From Tropicimonas marinistellae (GTDB lineage: Bacteria; Pseudomonadota; Alphaproteobacteria; Rhodobacterales; Rhodobacteraceae): 64,000 bases of DNA. Below the pieces are notes generated by a model, which saw only the letters and a program-made list of their open reading frames with translations, was not told the origin of the DNA and made no database searches. The DNA lies in NCBI RefSeq assembly GCF_001509585.1, contig NZ_LNCI01000005.1:248001-312000 (forward strand), read 5' to 3'. The translations under genes were made by a program, and so were the position numbers. Shown piece after piece: positions 54,482 to 64,000 of the stretch. The stretch's first letter is position 1. The number at the start of each line of letters is the position of its first letter.

Positions 54482-56026
54482 TTACCGGGTCAGATCGTAG
54501 GAATAGTCCGTGACGCCGGGGTCAATCGTGTCCAGATCGTACTTGTCGAAGATCAGGTCGAGCATCTTCACCAGCACCGTCAACGTTCCCTGGTAGAACA
54601 TCGTCGGGAAGCGGTGATGGTGGTGACGATCGAAAATCGGGAAGGCGAGACGCAGAAGCGGCGTGCCGGTGTCGCGTTCCAGATACTTCCCATAGGAGTT
54701 GCCGATCAGAAAGTCGACGGGCTCGGTGTTCAGGAACGAGCGCATGTGCCAGAGATCCTTGCCGGCCCAGACCTGACACTCCTTCCCGAAGGGCGAGGAA
54801 GCGAGCAGGTCTTCCATCTTCTTGGCCCAGGCCTTGGAGCCGTTGGTCGCCAGGCAGTGCCGCGGCTCACCGCCGGTTTCCATGATGAAGGCGGCCATCG
54901 CGAATACGAAGTCCGGGTCGCCATAGATCGCGTAGGTCTTGCCGTGCAGATAGGCCTGGCTGTCGGCCATGGCATCGATCAGGCGGCCGCGCTCGAGCCG
55001 AAGGCTCTCCGGGATCTCCTTACCGGACAGCTCGCTCAACTTCATGAGGAACTCGTCGGTACCTTTCACGCCCATCGGGTAGTGGAAGGCGGCGGTCTCT
55101 TGACCCTTATCCTTGCAGTAGGAGAGCGTCTTGGGCGTGCAGTATTCCTGCAGGGACACGGTTGCCTTGGCGTTCAGCGCCGTGGGCACATCTGCCAGCT
55201 TGGTGCCTCCGGAATACATGCGGAACTCACCGTCCGACGGCGTATCGTAGACGTCCGAAACGTCCGACAGGATGGTGAAGTCAGCAATGCCCATCTCGGC
55301 CAGAATGCGCTTCAATTCGCGGACGTTGCCCACGGCAAATCCGTCGAAACCCGGAATGATGTTGATGCTCTCGGATTCGGTGCGGCTTTCGGCCTTGTCC
55401 CAGAAGTGGCTGAGGATGCCCTTCTGCATGTTATCGTAGCCGTCCACGTGGCTGCCGACAAAAGCCGGCGTATGGGCGTAGGGCACATCGAAGTCAGCCT
55501 CGACGGACCCCTTTTCCTTCGCCTGGATGATGAAGGAGTTGAGGTCATCGCCGATGACCTCGGCCATGCAGGTCGTGGAAACCGCGATCATTTCCGGGTC
55601 GTAGAGCGCCTTGGTATTTGCCAGACCGTCCACCATGTTCACGAGTCCGCCGAACACGGCGGCGTCTTCGGTCATTGAGGAGGAGACGCAGGAGCTGGGC
55701 TCCTTGAAGTGGCGGCTGAGGTGCGACCGGTAGTAGGCCACGCAGCCTTGGGAGCCGTGCACGAAGCTCATTGTTTTCTCGTAGCCGGCGCCGGCGAAGA
55801 CAGCGCCCAAAGGCTGGCAGGCCTTGGCCGGGTTGATCGTCGCGGCTTCACGGGCGAGGTTCTTTTCCCGGTACTCCCAGGATTTCGTCCAGTCGCCGAT
55901 CTCCTGGACCAATTGGTCCGGATGGCCGCATTCGTAATTGATCTTCTTGTTCTCGAGCATCTCCGTGTATTCCGGCTCGCGGAACAGAGGGGCGTGATCG
56001 AGTACCTTGTCTGCCGATTGGGGCAT
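54482..56026 (-). CDS. nifK: Nitrogenase MoFe protein beta subunit NifK
   Basis: A 514-residue beta subunit of dinitrogenase. P-cluster ligands are in [16 protein letters not shown] and [37 protein letters not shown] supplies the third Cys. The C-terminal [20 protein letters not shown] is also typical. ATG 56026 ([22 protein letters not shown] upstream) was chosen over a longer frame that reaches into the intergenic hairpin. It is last in nifHDK. Confidence 0.97.
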   Translation of the reverse strand: MPQSADKVLDHAPLFREPEYTEMLENKKINYECGHPDQLVQEIGDWTKSWEYREKNLAREAATINPAKACQPLGAVFAGAGYEKTMSFVHGSQGCVAYYRSHLSRHFKEPSSCVSSSMTEDAAVFGGLVNMVDGLANTKALYDPEMIAVSTTCMAEVIGDDLNSFIIQAKEKGSVEADFDVPYAHTPAFVGSHVDGYDNMQKGILSHFWDKAESRTESESINIIPGFDGFAVGNVRELKRILAEMGIADFTILSDVSDVYDTPSDGEFRMYSGGTKLADVPTALNAKATVSLQEYCTPKTLSYCKDKGQETAAFHYPMGVKGTDEFLMKLSELSGKEIPESLRLERGRLIDAMADSQAYLHGKTYAIYGDPDFVFAMAAFIMETGGEPRHCLATNGSKAWAKKMEDLLASSPFGKECQVWAGKDLWHMRSFLNTEPVDFLIGNSYGKYLERDTGTPLLRLAFPIFDRHHHHRFPTMFYQGTLTVLVKMLDLIFDKYDLDTIDPGVTDYSYDLTR

Positions 56027-56090
56027 GAGAGTGATCCTTCTTTTGGCCGTCCGCATTCCGAGACGCGCCGATCTGAGGAAAATGGAAGAT

Positions 56091-56123
56091 CCGCAGGGGG
56101 CCGAGGGGACAAGCCCCCTGCGG
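56091..56123. other. Stable hairpin in the nifD-nifK gap
   Basis: CCGCAGGGGGC and GCCCCCTGCGG form a perfect 11-bp GC-rich stem with an 11-base loop between nifD and nifK. On the minus (transcribed) strand it is not followed by a clear T-run (ATCTTCC follows). It therefore looks like a processing or stability element or a weak attenuator, not a full terminator. Confidence 0.75.
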
Positions 56124-56160
56124 TGGGGCACCGGTTGCGTGGAGCCACGCACCGACGGCA

Positions 56161-57672
56161 TTACTCGGCGGCGATCGCCTCCGGCTTTTTCCAGGGCGCG
56201 TCGTACATGCCCCAGACCGGGTTGTTGATCGCCAGGTCCATGTCACGGGCGAAGATCGCGTAGCCGTCGTAGCCGTGATACGGGCCGGAGTAGTCCCAGC
56301 TGTGCATCTGGCGGAACGGGATGCCCATCTTCTGCACCGGGTACTTTTCCTTGATGCCGGAACCGACGAGATCCGGCCGGATCCCTTCGATGAACTTCTC
56401 CAGTTCATAGCCGGTGACGTCATCGTAGATCAGCGTGCCGTCCTTCACGTAGTGGCCAGTCCGCTTGTAGTCGTCGCCATGGCCGAATTCATAGCCGGTG
56501 CCGACCACCTTCATGCCCAGATCGTCATAGGCGGTGACGACGTGGCGCGGACGCAGGCCGCCGACATAGAGCATGACCGACTTGCCTTCCAGGCGCGGGC
56601 CGTACTTGGCGTTCACCGCGTCAACCAGGGGCTGGTACTTGGCGATGACCTTCTCGGCATTCTCCTTGATCTTGTCGTCGAATTTCTCCGCAATGGCACG
56701 GAGCGACGCGGCGATCTGGGTCGGACCGAAGAAGTTATACTCCATCCAGCCGATGCCGTATTTCTCTTCCATGTAGCGGCAGATGTAGTTCATCGACCGG
56801 TAGCAGTGGATGAGGTTGAGCTTGGCCTTGGGCGCGCGCTCCATTTCCGCCAGCGTGGCGTCGCCGGACCAGTTTCCGACCACGTTGAGGCCCATTTCCT
56901 CGAGCAGGATACGGGAAGCCCAGGCGTCACCACCGATGTTGTAGTCACCGATGACGTTAACGTCATATTCTCCGGGCTCGTACTCCTTGGCAGCGCCGCC
57001 ATCGCCCTTTTCATAGACCCAGTCACGGACCGCGTCGTTGGCGATGTGGTGGCCGAGGGACTGCGACACGCCGCGGAAGCCTTCGCAGCGAACCGGAACC
57101 ATCGTCTTGTTGTGTTCCTTGTTCTTCTGGCGCGCAACGGCTTCGATGTCGTCGCCGATCAGACCGATCGGGCATTCCGACTGGATGGTCGTGCCCTTGC
57201 TGAGCGGGAACAGCTCTTCCAGCTCGTCAATCATCTTGCCGAGTTTCTTGTCGCCGCCGAAAACGATGTCCTTCTCCTGAAAATCGGTGGTGAACTGCAT
57301 CGTGACGAAACTGTCGACGCCGGTCTTGCCGATGTAGTAGTTGCGCCGCTGGGACCAGGAATACTGTCCGCAGCCAACGGGGCCGTGGGAGATATGGACC
57401 ATATCTTTCACGGGCCCCCAGACCACCCCCTTGGAGCCCGCGTAGGCACAACCGCGCACGGTCATGACGCCGGGGATCGACTTGATGTTGGACTTGGTCG
57501 TGTCGCATTTGGACGCGATACCGGTCGCCGGGTCGGGGTCGCCCTCGGGGTCGGGCTGCGACACCTGAAGGTGCTTGGTGCGCTTTTTCTTGGCTTTCGC
57601 GGGATAGGCTTCGAGCACCTGTTCGATCAGGCTCTCATAGTCTTCCGGCCCGCTTGCGTGATCCTTGGCCAT
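56161..57672 (-). CDS. nifD: Nitrogenase MoFe protein alpha subunit NifD
   Basis: A 503-residue alpha subunit. P-cluster Cys are in [12 protein letters not shown] (Cys75), [11 protein letters not shown] (Cys101) and [16 protein letters not shown]. The FeMo-cofactor Cys is in [17 protein letters not shown] and the cofactor His in [17 protein letters not shown]. It is a normal length for molybdenum nitrogenase. It follows nifH after 127 bp. Confidence 0.97.
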   Translation of the reverse strand: MAKDHASGPEDYESLIEQVLEAYPAKAKKKRTKHLQVSQPDPEGDPDPATGIASKCDTTKSNIKSIPGVMTVRGCAYAGSKGVVWGPVKDMVHISHGPVGCGQYSWSQRRNYYIGKTGVDSFVTMQFTTDFQEKDIVFGGDKKLGKMIDELEELFPLSKGTTIQSECPIGLIGDDIEAVARQKNKEHNKTMVPVRCEGFRGVSQSLGHHIANDAVRDWVYEKGDGGAAKEYEPGEYDVNVIGDYNIGGDAWASRILLEEMGLNVVGNWSGDATLAEMERAPKAKLNLIHCYRSMNYICRYMEEKYGIGWMEYNFFGPTQIAASLRAIAEKFDDKIKENAEKVIAKYQPLVDAVNAKYGPRLEGKSVMLYVGGLRPRHVVTAYDDLGMKVVGTGYEFGHGDDYKRTGHYVKDGTLIYDDVTGYELEKFIEGIRPDLVGSGIKEKYPVQKMGIPFRQMHSWDYSGPYHGYDGYAIFARDMDLAINNPVWGMYDAPWKKPEAIAAE

Positions 57673-57799
57673 ACTTTTGGCTCCTTCTCACTGCTGTTGG
57701 CATATGGCAGGGCGGTCGGTGCCCCATTGGCTGGTTTGCGAGGGTGCGCGCGATCACGCACCCGACGCTCGTCTTTTGGTTGAATGCGCACTGCGCGGC

Positions 57800-58711
<912 letters not shown>

Positions 58712-58757
58712 TCAATGTGTTCCGTCGAAGGGCGATCCTCCGCCCCTGCCCCGAATA

Positions 58758-58773
58758 AGCAGCAATTGTGCCA
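58758..58773 (-). promoter_or_regulatory. Sigma-54 promoter of nifHDK
   Basis: On the minus strand TTGGCACAATTGCTGCTT has GG and GC 10 bases apart. It lies 68 bp upstream of the nifH ATG. Confidence 0.85.
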
Positions 58774-58838
58774 AGTCTGGATTTCTGAAATTTCATTTAT
58801 TATCAACGACATGAATGGGCGTCGAAATTTCCGGCCTT

Positions 58839-58854
58839 TGTGTCGAACACAACA
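58839..58854. promoter_or_regulatory. NifA upstream activator site between nifH and nifF
   Basis: TGTGTCGAACACAACA is a perfect TGT-N10-ACA. It is centred about 75 bp upstream of the nifH -24 element and about 211 bp from the nifF one, so it could serve both. The site also contains a near-palindrome TTGTGTCGAACACAA. Confidence 0.8.
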
Positions 58855-59018
58855 ATTTCCCGACATTTCCCCACGCCGGTACCTTGGCTCAGCATCTTGT
58901 CGACTTCCGCAACGCGACGAAATCTCGACCAGTCCTTTTTCCTACAATTTTTGTCAGCTAGCGGCCAATCATAGTCATCTGCACACGGGCCGGCGCGCTT
59001 TCAATTAATGTTTCGTAA

Positions 59019-59681
<663 letters not shown>

Positions 59682-59765
59682 CCCTCCATGGGAAACAGAA
59701 TCCTCGAAGCCTGGGAAAGACCCGGCAAGAACCGATGTCGCCAATCGCGCCGCAGCACCGTCCGG

Positions 59766-60143
59766 TCACGACCGGGCGGGCAAAATGCCGACATGGCGAA
59801 GTGACGCCTTGAAGGCTTTCATCACAGGCCGCGATATCCGTGTTTCCGCCAGCACTCTCGCCTCGTAGACATCCTGCCGGAAACGGCCGCTTTCCGAACT
59901 CCGCGCACGATCTATCATGCGCAATGCATCCGTGCCGAGATGCATCGCCGGGAGGTCGCGCACAGTGTCATAAACCACGGCCATGATCCGCGCCTCGTAC
60001 GCCTGCATCTTGCATTTCCCATCGAGGATTTTGAGCATGACGGCGATTGCGCAATCGACCTCCGCCGGAGCCAGGCCGAACAGAAAAGCCCGCTGCGCAG
60101 CGGTCAGCGCAACGGGCCTCGAGCCCTCGGTCGGGATCGTCAT
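59766..60143 (-). CDS. Unknown nif-linked protein downstream of the Sir2-like gene
   Basis: A 125-residue soluble protein, mostly helical (TAAQRAFLFGLAPAEVDCAI, AYEARIMAVVYDTVRDLPAM, KAFKASLRHVGILPARS). Two Cys (residues about 31 and 44) are not in a cluster motif. Its ATG overlaps the stop of the Sir2-like gene (TGATG), so they are translated together. I do not recognise the family. Its place at the end of nifB-ferredoxin-LRV-nifZ-nifT-Sir2 suggests a nitrogenase-related role. Confidence 0.7.
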   Translation of the reverse strand: MTIPTEGSRPVALTAAQRAFLFGLAPAEVDCAIAVMLKILDGKCKMQAYEARIMAVVYDTVRDLPAMHLGTDALRMIDRARSSESGRFRQDVYEARVLAETRISRPVMKAFKASLRHVGILPARS

Positions 60144-60970
60144 CAGACGGTTGCGGCCACTGCTGCGGCGACCTCGGACATGGGCAGATCGAGACGGGTA
60201 ATGCCGAGTTCGTTGAGAAACTTGCGCTCCATACGCGTCAGTTCTCCCTCGATAACGGCCACATGGCCGCCGCCGGAGCGCTTGGAGATCTGGCGCGCGA
60301 AAATGCGCAACATCTGGTCGTCGAAGCGGCAACCAAGGAAAAGGAAGCCACGTCCGCCACGACGGCTCTGAACCTCATCGGGGATCGGCGACTGGATGTC
60401 GATCTCAGTCAGGACTTCCACGTAATCGCTGTCCGACATCAGGAAGCTAGAGCCCTTGCGCGCCATCCCGTGCGGCTTGTAGACGAGCGTGCTCCAGCCG
60501 CTGTCCGGTCCCTCGGCGCGTTCCGACCCGTCGGGCGTATAGGCACGCGTCCAGATCTCGATCCACTCGCCGTTGCGGCTCACGCCCTGAACCCAGCCCC
60601 AGCCGGTTGCATCGGCCATCGCGGCCAGCAGCCCGTCGTCGTACCAGGTGTCCACGATCATCGGCGGACGCATTGCAGCAATGGCCCTCTGAACCGCATT
60701 CGCTTTGCCCTGCCCCGGCGCAAAGGCACGCTGCATGATGTCGTCGAGTGTGGCGCGGAATTTGCGACTTTCCACATATTGCGCAGCGGACCAGAGATTG
60801 CCCGAGGCACGTTTCGGCACGCGCACCTCCGCTTCTATCTTCGCGCACAGCGCTTCGGGAGAGGATGGAACGGAGGCATCGAGCCCGCAAACTCCCGGCC
60901 CCAGATAGGGGATCAGCTTGCCTGCGGCGACGGCGTCCAGCGCATCATTCAGTTTTCCAGCGTCGGTCAT
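60143..60970 (-). CDS. Sir2-like domain protein of the nif region
   Basis: A 275-residue protein resembling the SIR2-like (Rossmann-type) proteins encoded near nifT/nifZ in some proteobacteria. The N-terminal LIPYLGPGVCGLDASVPSSP corresponds to the NAD-binding start. A long middle segment and GRGFLFLGCRFDDQMLRIFA near 215-235 match the late SIR2-like motif (FLGYSFxD type). The usual catalytic His motif is not evident, so deacetylation is doubtful. It lies 6 bp after nifT. Confidence 0.75.
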   Translation of the reverse strand: MTDAGKLNDALDAVAAGKLIPYLGPGVCGLDASVPSSPEALCAKIEAEVRVPKRASGNLWSAAQYVESRKFRATLDDIMQRAFAPGQGKANAVQRAIAAMRPPMIVDTWYDDGLLAAMADATGWGWVQGVSRNGEWIEIWTRAYTPDGSERAEGPDSGWSTLVYKPHGMARKGSSFLMSDSDYVEVLTEIDIQSPIPDEVQSRRGGRGFLFLGCRFDDQMLRIFARQISKRSGGGHVAVIEGELTRMERKFLNELGITRLDLPMSEVAAAVAATV

Positions 60971-60976
60971 CTGGTT

Positions 60977-61189
60977 TTACTCCGCATCGGCCAGGCGCCG
61001 GGCATCGACGGTGATCGGGAGTTTCGGCGGCGAGTCGAAGGAAGGCATTTCCAGCATCCAGCCATTGGACAGTTTCGCCCACCCGCCCCAAAGATCATCC
61101 TTTTCGCTTTCGACCACGATTTCCTCGAGGTCTTTCTTGGGAACATAGACCTCCATGCCCTTGAGCGTGTTACGCACCATGACCTTCAT
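60977..61189 (-). CDS. nifT: Nitrogen fixation protein NifT (FixU)
   Basis: A 70-residue protein with the NifT pattern MKVMVRNTLKGMEVYVPKKD followed by LEEIVVES and WGGWAKLSNGWML. Its function is not essential and remains unclear. It overlaps nifZ by 4 bases. Confidence 0.93.
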   Translation of the reverse strand: MKVMVRNTLKGMEVYVPKKDLEEIVVESEKDDLWGGWAKLSNGWMLEMPSFDSPPKLPITVDARRLADAE

Positions 61190-61479
61190 TTCGAACCCTC
61201 CGTTTCCGTGACCTGTTCCGAAACGCCGGTCAGTTCGCGTTCGCGCATGCCGACGATCGAGCCGCGCTCGATGAAATCGACGGCATAGATGTAGAATTGC
61301 TGTAGAAAGGTGCCGATATCGCGGACGTAGCCCACGTCGCCCTTCTTCACGACGGTCTCGCCGATCTCCTTGCCGAACATCGTGCCGTCGTTCTTCACGT
61401 TTTTCCTGGAGACCACCTTGTCGCCCGGCATGTAGACCGGCGGGCGGTAAACTTCGATTTCCCGGTCGTCAGTCGACAT
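61186..61479 (-). CDS. nifZ: Nitrogen fixation protein NifZ
   Basis: A 97-residue protein of the NifZ family (YRPPVYMPGDKVVSRKNVKN, then GDVGYVRDIGTFLQQFYIYA). NifZ assists P-cluster maturation in MoFe protein. ATG 61479 starts MSTDDREIEVYRPP; a longer upstream frame lies inside the LRV gene and was not used. It overlaps the LRV gene by 11 bases. Confidence 0.92.
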   Translation of the reverse strand: MSTDDREIEVYRPPVYMPGDKVVSRKNVKNDGTMFGKEIGETVVKKGDVGYVRDIGTFLQQFYIYAVDFIERGSIVGMRERELTGVSEQVTETEGSK

Positions 61480-62233
61480 TGTCGGGCTCCTTTTGCAGTG
61501 CGGCCAACCGTTCGGCGGCGGTTTCGCGAATGATGTCTTCGGAATCGTCGAGAAGCCGGCGCAGCAGTTCAGCGGGCGCGCGTTCGGCGACGGCATGACG
61601 GACACGGAAATCTTCGTCCTCCGCAAATGCTTGCAATCTGTCGGGGGGCGCCCGCCTTGCCGCCTCACGGCGGACGAGCGGGTCCGGATCGGTTACGAAA
61701 TCGCCAAGCCATTCCGCGCGAATCCGGCGCGCGACGATGCAGCGGATTTCCGGGTCCGGATCGCGGGCCACGGTGGGCAGCGTGCCGGGCTCGGCCCGGC
61801 GCACTGCTATCTGGCGCACGTAGTTGTCCTGGTCGGACAGCATCGGCAGCAGGTCGTCGGCGGGCAACCGATGGGCGACCGCAATCCGCACCCGGCGGTC
61901 CTGGTCCCTCATTCGCTGGCGCGCATGGCGAACCGGAAGACGCAGGATCGCCATCGCGCGCACGCCCGGATCGGGATCGTTGAGCAGCGGCGGGAGGCGA
62001 AACAGCGTCGCAACCCGCGCCGCGTTTATCCGCGTCTCGAAATAAGGCATGCGCAGGCACTCGTCCGCGAGTTCGGGATTGAGCACGAAGAACCGTTCGA
62101 TCCGCTTGGCATACCGATCATGCACACAGGCCCAGCCGAGCCCGCACTTGCCCTGCGGCAGCAGGCTGCGGAAACGGCAGCGCGCACAATCGAGCGCCGC
62201 GCCCTGCCAGTCGACCGGATCAGGTCCTTCCAT
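61469..62233 (-). CDS. LRV-type iron-sulfur leucine-rich variant repeat protein
   Basis: A 254-residue protein. The N-terminal Cys-rich part (ALDCARCRFRSLLPQGKCGL, then WACVHD) matches the Fe-S domain of the A. vinelandii LRV protein. It is followed by about seven helical repeats of 24-25 residues (DPDPGVRAMAILRLP, DQDNYVRQIAVRRA, DPDPLVRREAARRAPPDRL, DSEDIIRETAAERL). ATG 62233 is preferred to a TTG one codon earlier. It lies 4 bp after a ferredoxin gene. The role is unknown but nif-linked in several diazotrophs. Confidence 0.88.
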   Translation of the reverse strand: MEGPDPVDWQGAALDCARCRFRSLLPQGKCGLGWACVHDRYAKRIERFFVLNPELADECLRMPYFETRINAARVATLFRLPPLLNDPDPGVRAMAILRLPVRHARQRMRDQDRRVRIAVAHRLPADDLLPMLSDQDNYVRQIAVRRAEPGTLPTVARDPDPEIRCIVARRIRAEWLGDFVTDPDPLVRREAARRAPPDRLQAFAEDEDFRVRHAVAERAPAELLRRLLDDSEDIIRETAAERLAALQKEPDNVD

Positions 62234-62237
62234 CAAC

Positions 62238-62462
<225 letters not shown>

Positions 62463-63950
62463 TCAGGCGATCTCGGCCGCGGTTTCGGGAAGGCCCATCT
62501 TCTGGCGATAGACTGCGGAAACGGCGGTTTCGATATAGTCGTAGGCGTAGTTCTGGATTGCCTCGATACCGGCCGCCGCGAGGTCTTCGCGCGGGCAGTC
62601 GCCGATCTTTGCGCAAAGGATCGTGTCGATGCCTTCCAGCGTTTTGATGACCAGTTCCAGCTTGTCCTCCTCGCCGTAGCCACCGACGCAGTAATTGTCG
62701 CAGCGGCGATGGGTGACGAAGCGCACGCCCTCCGCATCGACTTCGAAAATCTGGAACTCCGTTGCGTGTCCGAAATGCTGGTTGATCCGTCCGCCGCCCT
62801 TGGTTGCGACGGCGACGAGCATCGCCTCGGCCCCGTTGGCAACGGCGGCGACGGTTTCGGCCTTGGCTTCCTCGGCCGCTGCGCGCCGTTCCTGGCGTTC
62901 GCCGGCCACCCATTCCTTGTAGGCTTCGCGCTTGGAAGGATCGTAGCTCACCTCCTCCGGGACCTGATCCATGGTGAATTCCTGGCCGCGATCCTCGCCC
63001 AGCAGGCCCACGGCATCGGCACGGCACTGGCGGCAATGTTTCATCAGGTTGGCGCCGCCGGCGCAGGCATCCTGCAGCTTCTTCAGCTCGGCCGCCGTTG
63101 GGCCGCGCTGACCGTCGAGGCCAAAGACCGTGCCATGTGCAGAGTCGGAAATCAGGGGCATGATATTGTGGAGGAAGGCACCGCGCTTCTTGACCTCCTT
63201 GTTCACCTCCAGAAGGTGCTCGTCGTTGATGCCGGGGATCATCACCGAATTGACCTTCACGAGAATGCCCCGCTCGGTGAGCATGTCGAGGCTCTGCATC
63301 TGCCGCTCATGCAGGATCTGGCTCGCCTCCAGCCCTTCGATCCGCCGGTGATCGTAGAAGATCCAGGGGTAGATCTTCGTGCCGACTTCCGGGTCGATCA
63401 TGTTGATGGTCAGGGTGACGTGGTCGATGTTCATATCGAGCAGTTCGTCCACGTGGTCGGGCATCGCGAGACCATTGGTCGAAATGCAGAGCTTGATGTC
63501 GGGAAGCTGCTCCACGACCTTCTGGAAGGTCGCCTTCGTCTTGCGCCAGTCATAGGCACTGTCTCCCGGACCCGCGATCCCGAGCACGGAAAGCTGCGGC
63601 ACCTCGTTCGCCACCGCGATCACCTTTCGCGCGGCGGCCTCCGGGTTCAACCGTTCGGAGACGACACCGGGACGGCTTTCATTGGCGCAGTCATACTTTC
63701 GGTTGCAGTAATTGCACTGGATGTTGCACGCCGGCGCGACAGCCACGTGCATGCGCGCGAAATAGTGGTGCGCCTCTTCGGAATAGCAGGGGTGGTCCTT
63801 CACCTTCTCCCATACCTCGGGCGCCATATCTTCAGGTCGGTCGGACGAACCGCAGGCGGAGCTGCTGCACCCCTCGCTTTCCATCGCTTTCGTGAGCGTG
63901 TCACGGCTGGCCACCTGAAGCCCACCGAGCGAAACGACATTACCGGCCAT
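62463..63950 (-). CDS. nifB: FeMo-cofactor biosynthesis radical SAM protein NifB
   Basis: A 495-residue two-domain NifB. The radical SAM cluster is in CNIQCNYCNRKYDC and the SAM-binding region around GIAGPGDSAYDW. Further Cys lie in KHCRQCRADAVG. The C-terminal NifX-like domain begins near residue 375 (LVAVATKGGGRINQHFGHAT). It builds NifB-co from [4Fe-4S] units. The ATG has AAAGGAAC upstream. Its promoter is beyond the right edge of the window. Confidence 0.97.
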   Translation of the reverse strand: MAGNVVSLGGLQVASRDTLTKAMESEGCSSSACGSSDRPEDMAPEVWEKVKDHPCYSEEAHHYFARMHVAVAPACNIQCNYCNRKYDCANESRPGVVSERLNPEAAARKVIAVANEVPQLSVLGIAGPGDSAYDWRKTKATFQKVVEQLPDIKLCISTNGLAMPDHVDELLDMNIDHVTLTINMIDPEVGTKIYPWIFYDHRRIEGLEASQILHERQMQSLDMLTERGILVKVNSVMIPGINDEHLLEVNKEVKKRGAFLHNIMPLISDSAHGTVFGLDGQRGPTAAELKKLQDACAGGANLMKHCRQCRADAVGLLGEDRGQEFTMDQVPEEVSYDPSKREAYKEWVAGERQERRAAAEEAKAETVAAVANGAEAMLVAVATKGGGRINQHFGHATEFQIFEVDAEGVRFVTHRRCDNYCVGGYGEEDKLELVIKTLEGIDTILCAKIGDCPREDLAAAGIEAIQNYAYDYIETAVSAVYRQKMGLPETAAEIA

Positions 63951-64000
63951 CTGTTGTTCCTTTCTGTCCGCGCGGACCTGGGGTCATAACACGGATTAGA

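Overview
The window comes from an alphaproteobacterium. Gene order and protein features point to a diazotroph of the order Rhodobacterales. The evidence is an Rnf cluster of the Rhodobacter capsulatus type (rnfABCDGEH opposite fdxC-fdxN and an ApbE/RnfF protein), rpoN embedded in the nif region, a CheA-W-R cluster of Rhodobacterales type, and an Agl-type sugar locus. No rRNA, tRNA, CRISPR array or complete insertion sequence was seen. nifA and draTG are not in the window.

Layout. 1-3882: alpha-glucoside/sugar locus with a divergent ABC binding protein (aglE, cut by the window edge), a LacI-type regulator, a GH1 glycosidase and glucokinase. Two LacI-like palindromes lie in the divergent promoter region. 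3994-9016: compact chemotaxis operon (STAS protein, CheY, CheA, CheW, CheR, second CheY, small unknown protein) without cheB, cheD or a receptor. 9157-9254: a 98-bp broken copy of the start of the TPR gene found at 16.5 kb. 9410-16594: cysK, a very large RTX serralysin-type metalloprotease and a TPR glycosyltransferase-like protein, all on the minus strand.

16680-26247 (minus strand): a tightly packed set that I do not recognise as a named system. In transcription order it is a Ser/Thr protein kinase, an FHA protein, a PP2C phosphatase, a GTPase-like protein with destroyed nucleotide motifs, a large dynamin-like GTPase, a smaller GTPase, a small protein possibly of roadblock/LC7 type, and an unknown 278-residue protein. 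It pairs a complete phospho-signalling triad with two intact and one degenerate GTPases, and is the best candidate here for an undescribed system. 26248-27311 is a gene-poor, partly AT-rich gap.

27312-63950: a nitrogen-fixation island. It holds rnfABCDGEH (minus), a divergent plus-strand operon (flavodiiron protein, fdxC, fdxN, RseC-like, ApbE/RnfF, then a Tat-exported FCSD-like flavoprotein), fdxD, and an operon iscA-nifU-nifS-nifV-cysE-nifW-modABC-rpoN. It continues with nifE-nifN-nifX-DUF269-DUF683-fdxB-nifQ-TPR, an NnrS protein, nifHDK, divergent nifF, and nifB-ferredoxin-LRV-nifZ-nifT-Sir2-like-unknown. Seven sites match the sigma-54 core (GG-N10-GC within TGGCA...TTGC), in front of rnfA, the flavodiiron gene, fdxD, iscA-nifU, nifE, nifH and nifF. 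Perfect NifA-type TGT-N10-ACA sites lie upstream of four of them. The genes thus cover electron delivery (Rnf, NifF, several ferredoxins), molybdate uptake, Fe-S and FeMo-cofactor assembly, the enzyme itself, and O2/NO protection (flavodiiron protein, NnrS), plus the sigma factor that transcribes them.
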